A stretch of DNA of 64,000 bases from Bacillus massiliglaciei (GTDB lineage: Bacteria; Bacillota; Bacilli; Bacillales; DSM-1321). Under the pieces are notes generated by a model. It had not been told where the DNA came from, searched no databases, and saw nothing but the letters and a program-made list of their open reading frames with translations. Position 1 is the stretch's first letter. Every line of letters begins with the position of its first letter. Positions 59,278-64,000 of the stretch are shown here, one piece after another. A program made the translations under genes and the position numbers. The stretch is from contig NZ_LT622359.1 of NCBI RefSeq assembly GCF_900098925.1, forward strand, positions 412,152-476,151, read 5' to 3'.

Positions 59278-60078
59278 ATGGCCAGTCCACAACTTAAAAA
59301 AGGATTTACACGAATTGCAAACGAGATTATGGAACACGTAATAAAGCTGCCATTCAATGGTACACAGCTTAGAATATTGCTCTTCATATGGAGATGTACC
59401 TACGGCTTCCAAACGACTGAGAATGATTTTTCTATAACATATATTGCTAAAAAGATAAATGCAAGCAGAAGCCAGGTTGATCGTGAATTAAAAGTTCTAA
59501 TAGATAGCCAGGTAGTTAATGTATTAGGAACAGGTGAAAAAGGGGCGAGGGTTTTGAGCTTTAATAAAAATTATGATGAATGGGGACAGCCGGAGAGCAA
59601 AAGGAAGTCCTCTCTTTCCTCCAATATAGAAAATAACGAGCAGGAAGAAAAGCCAAAAAAGAAACGTGCTGCTAAGCAAAAATACGGAGAAGATAACTCC
59701 TATTATAAAATGGCTCTTTATTTCCACGAGAAGGTGGCTGCTGTGGCGAAAGAGGCGGGCGTTGAGCATCTTATCAGAAAAGCAAATTTACAAACCTGGG
59801 CAGATGATTTTCGAAAGCTGGTTGAATTAGACGGTGTTACCAAAAAATTGGCCAAGGAAGTAATGGATTGGGTTGTGAAGGATTCATTTTGGAGAACGAA
59901 TGTCCTTTCTGCCAAGAAGCTCCGTGAAAAATTCGGGGATTTAGCAATCAAGATGAATACAGAAAAGAAACCAAAACAAGCCGCAGCTCCACAACGCAGG
60001 GATGCAAGGGACATAGATATCGAGTTTCAAAGATGGATAGCAGAAGGGAAGAATCCGGATGAATTTAACTGGAACTGA
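59278..60078 (+). CDS. Phage replication initiation protein (O/DnaD-like)
   Basis: A 266-residue protein. The N-terminal winged-helix domain (GFTRIANEIMEHVIKLPFNG, FIWRCTYGFQTTENDFSITYI, SRSQVDRELKVL) is that of phage replication protein O. A Lys-rich linker (EEKPKKKRAAKQK) leads to a helical C-terminal domain that should contact the helicase. The end overlaps the DnaB-like gene by 20 bp. It presumably binds the phage origin, which may lie within this gene as in other phages. Confidence 0.8.
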   Translation: MASPQLKKGFTRIANEIMEHVIKLPFNGTQLRILLFIWRCTYGFQTTENDFSITYIAKKINASRSQVDRELKVLIDSQVVNVLGTGEKGARVLSFNKNYDEWGQPESKRKSSLSSNIENNEQEEKPKKKRAAKQKYGEDNSYYKMALYFHEKVAAVAKEAGVEHLIRKANLQTWADDFRKLVELDGVTKKLAKEVMDWVVKDSFWRTNVLSAKKLREKFGDLAIKMNTEKKPKQAAAPQRRDARDIDIEFQRWIAEGKNPDEFNWN

Positions 60079-61360
60079 AATTACTGCAGAACAATCTGTT
60101 TTAGGTGCAGTGTTCCTGGATCCTGATGTTTTAGATCAAATAGCATTTTTAGAGGAAAGAGATTTCTTGCTTCCTAAGCACAAGGAAATCTATAAAGTTA
60201 TGAGATTCCTGGAAGAGAAGCAGAAGCCGGTGGATATCGTTACTGTGACCGATGCTTATGTCAAGTTTGGAGATATTGATAGAATCGGGGGCGTCACCTA
60301 TTTGTCAGAATTGGCCGCCTCCTGCCCTTCTACAGCAAACATAGAGCATTATGCTCGGATTATACGCTCTAAGGCCATGGAACGGCGAATAAAGAACACA
60401 GCACACATAATTGATGGAATGAGCCGGGATGATTATGAATCAGATGAAGAGTATTTTTCATATATTGAGCAGCTCATCACTGAATTACGGCCGCAGGACA
60501 ATTCTCAAATGCTCAGCTTTTCAGAAACGAAGGAAGAGTACTATACGCATTTAAAAACTCCTGCAGAGTATATAAAAACGGGATTTAAGGAGTTTGATAG
60601 ATGGGCGCACGGACTTTGGCGGGGGTGGTTATTTATCAGCGCCGGCCGGCCATCAGTCGGAAAAACAGCCATTGCGCTACAGCGAATTTATGGAGTCGCT
60701 AAACAGAATGAAGGGGTTGTCCTGGTATGGAGCCAGGAAATGAAACGTAACTCCTTGAAGGACCGGATGCTCTCTTCTTTAACTGGTATTCCATTTCAAA
60801 GGATTAAGATGAAGAACCTTAATGATAGAGAACAAGCCCTTTTAGATCGTGCATATGAGAACTTTGAATACCTTCCGATTTTTATGGAGGACAGCGCTGG
60901 TGTAACCATTGAGCATATAAAGGCTACGGCCAAACAGTTTAAGAAGAAATACGGAAAGATTGCCATGATCGTGGTGGATTATTTACAGATTATGAATATC
61001 CCACAGACAAAGGGAGATACCAGGGCGCTGGCAATTGGAAGAGTGACCGGTCAGGCGAAACAGATTGCAATGGAAATGAATTGCTGCTTCATGATGCTTT
61101 CCCAAATGACAAGGGACTCGGAAAAGGGAGGTATTCCAAGACGGCCGGTATTAGCAGATTTGAAAGAGTCCAGTTCCATAGAGCAGGACGCCGATGTGGT
61201 GGAGTTTTTATGGACCGAAGGGGAAACGTCCTCACACGGTAAAATCATCAATCAGACCTTTGCAAAGGGCCGTGACATTGGAGTGAATGAATTCAAGCTA
61301 CTCTTTCTGAACTGGAAACAAAAATTTGAAGAGCTTCCTTTAAAAAAGGATGAAAGTTGA
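60059..61360 (+). CDS. dnaB: Replicative DNA helicase, DnaB family
   Basis: A 433-residue helicase. The N-terminal domain (ITAEQSVLGAVFLDPDVLD) is followed by the RecA-like core: Walker A SAGRPSVGKTAIALQ, Walker B IAMIVVDYLQIMN, then MMLSQMTRDSEKGG and the LADLKESSSIEQDADVV segment. It unwinds the phage replication fork in place of the host helicase. ATG 60059 lies inside the end of the initiator gene with AGAAGGGAAG upstream. Confidence 0.93.
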   Translation: MNLTGTEITAEQSVLGAVFLDPDVLDQIAFLEERDFLLPKHKEIYKVMRFLEEKQKPVDIVTVTDAYVKFGDIDRIGGVTYLSELAASCPSTANIEHYARIIRSKAMERRIKNTAHIIDGMSRDDYESDEEYFSYIEQLITELRPQDNSQMLSFSETKEEYYTHLKTPAEYIKTGFKEFDRWAHGLWRGWLFISAGRPSVGKTAIALQRIYGVAKQNEGVVLVWSQEMKRNSLKDRMLSSLTGIPFQRIKMKNLNDREQALLDRAYENFEYLPIFMEDSAGVTIEHIKATAKQFKKKYGKIAMIVVDYLQIMNIPQTKGDTRALAIGRVTGQAKQIAMEMNCCFMMLSQMTRDSEKGGIPRRPVLADLKESSSIEQDADVVEFLWTEGETSSHGKIINQTFAKGRDIGVNEFKLLFLNWKQKFEELPLKKDES

Positions 61361-61374
61361 ACGGGGGAAGAAAG

Positions 61375-61959
61375 ATGCGTTTTGTAGGAATTGATCCATC
61401 CACTAAAACAGGATTCGTGGCAATGGATCCCGGCAGTATCGTTTTAAGAGGAAAAGAGCTGAAAGGCATCGGCTCTGAGGATCCTAAAAGGATTGTTACT
61501 TTAACACAAGAAATCATGGAGCATATACGCCCTGATGACTTTATCTGTATAGAAGGTGTGCCCTTTGATACCCAGAGGGCTGCGCAGGCAGGCTGGATAC
61601 ATGGGAGCATCCGTAATGCTTTGTATATGAGGAAAATTCCATATTATGAGGCGGCGCCTAATGCAGTAAAGAAATTTGTAAATGTTACCGGCTGGGAAGG
61701 TGAAGTTGGCCATAAAAGGAGATTGAAAGGTCCAGAAAAAAAGTTAGCTGTCATGAAGGCAGTCGAAGAACATTTCGGCTTTACTCACAGCAGTGACAAC
61801 GTGGTGGACGCTTATATTATGGCTGAAATTGCAAAGGCTATCAGGAGGGCAAAAAGTGGGTTATATCCCAAACTTTCATACCAGCGAGAGGTCATTGAAA
61901 ATATCTTAAATCCTCAGCCAAAAGCTAGAAAGCCGAGAAAGAAGGCTACCAAGGCATGA
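61375..61959 (+). CDS. RuvC-like Holliday junction resolvase
   Basis: A 194-residue RNase H-fold protein. Acidic catalytic residues appear in FVGIDPSTKTG (Asp), CIEGVPF (Glu) and SSDNVVDAYIMA (Asp pair). I chose ATG 61375 because GGGGGAAG lies just upstream; TTG 61357 is in frame without a site. The C-terminal 25 residues are basic. It resolves branched DNA from phage replication or recombination. It follows dnaB at 14 bp. Confidence 0.82.
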   Translation: MRFVGIDPSTKTGFVAMDPGSIVLRGKELKGIGSEDPKRIVTLTQEIMEHIRPDDFICIEGVPFDTQRAAQAGWIHGSIRNALYMRKIPYYEAAPNAVKKFVNVTGWEGEVGHKRRLKGPEKKLAVMKAVEEHFGFTHSSDNVVDAYIMAEIAKAIRRAKSGLYPKLSYQREVIENILNPQPKARKPRKKATKA

Positions 61960-62078
61960 CGGACAAACAGAAACGCAGGATCCGTAAGTCTCTGAAAAAG
62001 AGACAGAAGGAGCAACTGGCCAGGTCGTGGAGAAACATTTTTGTTAAATCTGGATATCTAAAAGAGGTGAAAAGCTGA
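61956..62078 (+). CDS. Small basic phage protein, 40 residues
   Basis: ATG 61956 overlaps the preceding stop as ATGA, and its TGA overlaps the next ATG. The product is extremely basic (TDKQKRRIRKSLKKRQKEQL), probably nucleic-acid binding. No family recognised. The tight overlaps at both ends argue that it is translated. Confidence 0.55.
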   Translation: MTDKQKRRIRKSLKKRQKEQLARSWRNIFVKSGYLKEVKS

Positions 62079-62293
62079 TGGCTTCTTATACCCAACCTGT
62101 CTTTATCCGCCGCCGGAAGAAGAGTGAGGCAGAACAAGCCATAAACGATCTTCTAGCCAGGGGATTTGAATTAGTGACTCCTTTGAGGCAGGAAATGGCA
62201 AGTGAGAAATTAGATCAATATTCTTTTGAGAAACGTTATACCAGTGAGGATTTTTCTTCCCCGTGGGTTGCTAAGCTGGTTCGGACAAAGTAG
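62078..62293 (+). CDS. Hypothetical phage protein, 71 residues
   Basis: Unrecognised. AGAGGTGAAAAG precedes the ATG. Residues 10-35 form a probable basic helix (RRRKKSEAEQAINDLLARGF). It is soluble. It belongs to the same tightly packed run of small early genes, and nothing in it shows a function. Confidence 0.6.
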   Translation: MASYTQPVFIRRRKKSEAEQAINDLLARGFELVTPLRQEMASEKLDQYSFEKRYTSEDFSSPWVAKLVRTK

Positions 62294-62322
62294 ACACACA
62301 CTATGCGTTAAAAGGAGATTTT

Positions 62323-62520
62323 ATGAGAATACAAACAGCATTAGATGAAAGCACTAACTTTTAATTTGCGGAAATTGATGGAGAAGATGGTGCAACAGCG
62401 ATAATCGTACAAAACGAGGAAGGCGAGTTTAACTTTTATTGCACTGCTGAACACGCAGAAGCATTGGTAAAACAACTTCAAAAGTACATCAATAAGCAAA
62501 AGTTAAAAGTCGTTAAGTAG
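62323..62520 (+). pseudogene. Small phage gene interrupted by an in-frame TAA
   Basis: ATG 62323 follows AAAAGGAG. The frame reads MRIQTALDESTNF, then TAA (62362-62364), then continues open as FAEIDGEDGATAIIVQNEEG with FNFYCTAEHAEALVKQLQ and more to TAG 62520. Composition and length after the stop are those of a real 65-residue protein. A single-base change (for example TAA from GAA, TAT or CAA) explains it. No alternative start with a ribosome site lies after the stop. Confidence 0.6.
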
Positions 62521-62562
62521 GACGAAGTTTGATTAAATAATGCGGAAAAAGGAGCGATTCAA

Positions 62563-63075
62563 ATGCAAGTATCAGTTAAAGCACATTTCAATAAACAGAC
62601 AAAGGATAGCAAAAAGGAGCTTGTTCAGTTCCATGTTAAAGGGGACGATGAGAAAAAGCCTGAATTGAGGGATCTTACCCGTGAAGTTGTCATCTTGGAA
62701 ATTGAGGGAGTAGAACAAAAATTACGCTGTGAATTTAATAAATCTACTAAAGACAGCAAAAAGACGGTTCTGGAGTTCATTGTCAAAGGTGATGCTTCTG
62801 CAGAAAATACATTCAACTTTTATAGAAAAGCAGGCTCGGACGTCTCTTTAACTATTGTCGAATCACAAATGAGTACAGATGATTTTGAGGAGAAGCATGA
62901 GGGCCTTGAATATAAAGTGGACAAGGATAGTACGGCATCTATTTCTCCTGATCAATTGTCCCTGGAAGATGTGGACGGCCAAGAAGATGAAGCAGCTGCG
63001 GGTCAGGATGAACCAGAGCAAAAGGAAGAAGATCCATTCGGGGATTATTATCCAGATGCGGATGAGCTAGATTAA
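62563..63075 (+). CDS. Hypothetical phage protein with internal repeat and acidic tail
   Basis: A 170-residue protein. Two copies of a motif occur: HFNKQTKDSKKELVQFHVKG (residues 8-27) and EFNKSTKDSKKTVLEFIVKG (about 58-77). The last 50 residues are strongly acidic and end DPFGDYYPDADELD, reminiscent of the acidic tails of single-strand DNA-binding proteins, though no OB-fold signature is evident. AAAAAGGAG precedes the ATG. Function unknown. Confidence 0.65.
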   Translation: MQVSVKAHFNKQTKDSKKELVQFHVKGDDEKKPELRDLTREVVILEIEGVEQKLRCEFNKSTKDSKKTVLEFIVKGDASAENTFNFYRKAGSDVSLTIVESQMSTDDFEEKHEGLEYKVDKDSTASISPDQLSLEDVDGQEDEAAAGQDEPEQKEEDPFGDYYPDADELD

Positions 63076-63184
63076 TAGGAATGGCCCTGGGCATACGCTC
63101 GGGGCTGAAATGAAAAATGCCAGGATTTCTCCCGGCCATGGTGTATGTTTTGGTGGAAATATTATACCACAGGGGGAGAATTTT

Positions 63185-63565
63185 ATGAGCAATCAATTAT
63201 CATTCTTTCCGGATGTTGACGAGAAGGAAATACGCTCCATTGTTGTAAAAGAACTTAAATTATTCCGAGCGCTTAAAATACAGCAGCTTAATAAGAAAGA
63301 GCTGAAAGAAAAAGGGATAACCATTGATATATTTCCAAAATTGAATGATAACGATCAGGAGAAGGAAATGAAGGTGCTCCATATGGAGAGAGCGCTGAAT
63401 AGTTTGGACTGTATCGAACGGCAAATCATAGAACAGAAATACTTAGCGATTGAACGTCAAAATGACATAGATATTTATTTGGATTTATGCCTGCAGAAAA
63501 CAGCTTATTACGAAAAGAAGAAGCAGGCTATTTTTATGATTGCTCATTGCTTGAATATTATTTGA
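63185..63565 (+). CDS. ArpU-family phage late transcription regulator
   Basis: A 126-residue protein of the ArpU/RinA-like group, which activates late (packaging and lysis) genes. Features are the acidic start, ERALNSLDCIERQIIEQKYL and DIDIYLDLCLQKTAYYEKKK, a sigma-70 region 4-like HTH. I chose ATG 63185 with AGGGGGAG upstream; an ATG 75 bp earlier opens the same frame without a site. It marks the transition from early to late genes. Confidence 0.8.
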   Translation: MSNQLSFFPDVDEKEIRSIVVKELKLFRALKIQQLNKKELKEKGITIDIFPKLNDNDQEKEMKVLHMERALNSLDCIERQIIEQKYLAIERQNDIDIYLDLCLQKTAYYEKKKQAIFMIAHCLNII

Positions 63566-63587
63566 TCTTTGGAAGGAGTGAGGGAAA

Positions 63588-64000
63588 TTGGAGCAGCTAA
63601 GCATTTTCGATTTTCTTGAACTTCAAACTCCAGTCAAACCTTTCCGCATAGAGGATGTACTTGAAAAGGCAAAAAAGATTGTAATGCCCATTCATAAAAA
63701 GGATTTTGATATTGTGGAGTACAGCATCAGAAGTTTTTGCCAAAACTATTATACTCCGGGTAACACAGGCAATGATGGGCCTAATGCCCATATGGATATA
63801 GCGTTGGATATAGGAAGTCATTATTGCGTTCTTACAATTATCAATAAAAATCTAGAAGAGTATAACAAAGGTATCTTTAATCCAAATAGAGTAAATAGAT
63901 GCTGGATATATAGATCGTGGAAAGAGATGAACGAGAAACCCCATTTATATGACGAAGAATTTAAAAGAAACCAAGATTTCACTTATAGTGTGGTCGATGG
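63588..64000 (+). CDS. Hypothetical phage protein, cut by the window end
   Basis: TTG 63588 after GGAAGGAGTGAGG opens a frame that is still open at 64000 (137 codons seen). It begins MEQLSIFDFLELQTPVKPFR, a start resembling small phage proteins with a clamp-binding QLxxFDF-like motif (QLSIFDF). The middle has NNTGNDG-type loops and many aromatic residues. I do not recognise the family. The 3' end lies outside the window. Confidence 0.65.
   Translation, partial: MEQLSIFDFLELQTPVKPFRIEDVLEKAKKIVMPIHKKDFDIVEYSIRSFCQNYYTPGNTGNDGPNAHMDIALDIGSHYCVLTIINKNLEEYNKGIFNPNRVNRCWIYRSWKEMNEKPHLYDEEFKRNQDFTYSVVD

Noticed and set aside
1-64000. tRNA, rRNA or transposase-type insertion sequences.
   Set aside because: Looked for on both strands by eye; none recognised apart from the group II intron and the prophage.

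Overview
The window reads as a chromosome segment of a Bacillus-type Firmicute (Bacillaceae, not B. subtilis itself). Signs are strong GGAGG ribosome sites, frequent TTG starts, rho-independent hairpins after most genes, a teichoic-acid gene set, and the order tagO / LCP (TagV-like) / yvyE / degS / degU / degV / comFA known from B. subtilis. No rRNA, tRNA or CRISPR array was seen.

Layout. 1-1883: a group II intron with its reverse transcriptase; its first few bases lie just outside the window. 2064-7697: a dipeptide-type ABC importer operon (two ATPases, lipoprotein receptor, two permeases). 7958-11692: a very large secreted subtilase. 11798-16358 (-): a SNF2 helicase with a SWIM-domain partner. 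16766-17977: a PlcR-like RRNPP regulator divergent from a 39-residue secreted peptide ending in a tandem ELPSVY signal. 18242-24581: a small unknown protein, a CorA-family transporter, a PBP3-type transpeptidase, a secreted beta-helix protein and a TM2 protein. 24657-31138 (-): alkaline phosphatase, an LCP ligase, a LysM-NlpC/P60 hydrolase and a second subtilase. 31362-45753: wall teichoic acid synthesis, export and attachment genes. 45921-50243: yvyE, degS, degU, degV.

From about 50985 to the end lies the early half of a temperate prophage inserted into comFA. It cuts the gene after the codons for LLVWAV, just before the expected Walker A. In order: serine integrase, CI-like repressor, operator/promoter region, Cro-like protein, antirepressor, an SbcC-like ATPase, RecT, an MBL-fold protein, replication protein, DnaB helicase, RuvC-like resolvase and an ArpU-type late regulator. 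The other prophage end and the rest of comFA lie beyond the window.

How it fits together. The host part is rich in secreted and cell-wall functions and in regulators of them: DegS-DegU, and a predicted peptide pheromone circuit. The most interesting candidate is that circuit. Its peptide carries two copies of a PapR-like ELPxxY signal encoded by entirely different synonymous codons, and related AT-rich boxes recur nearby. Second is the comFA-inserted prophage, a layout that could couple lysogeny to loss of DNA uptake. Third is a TagF-like gene whose only well-placed ribosome site precedes an ATT codon.
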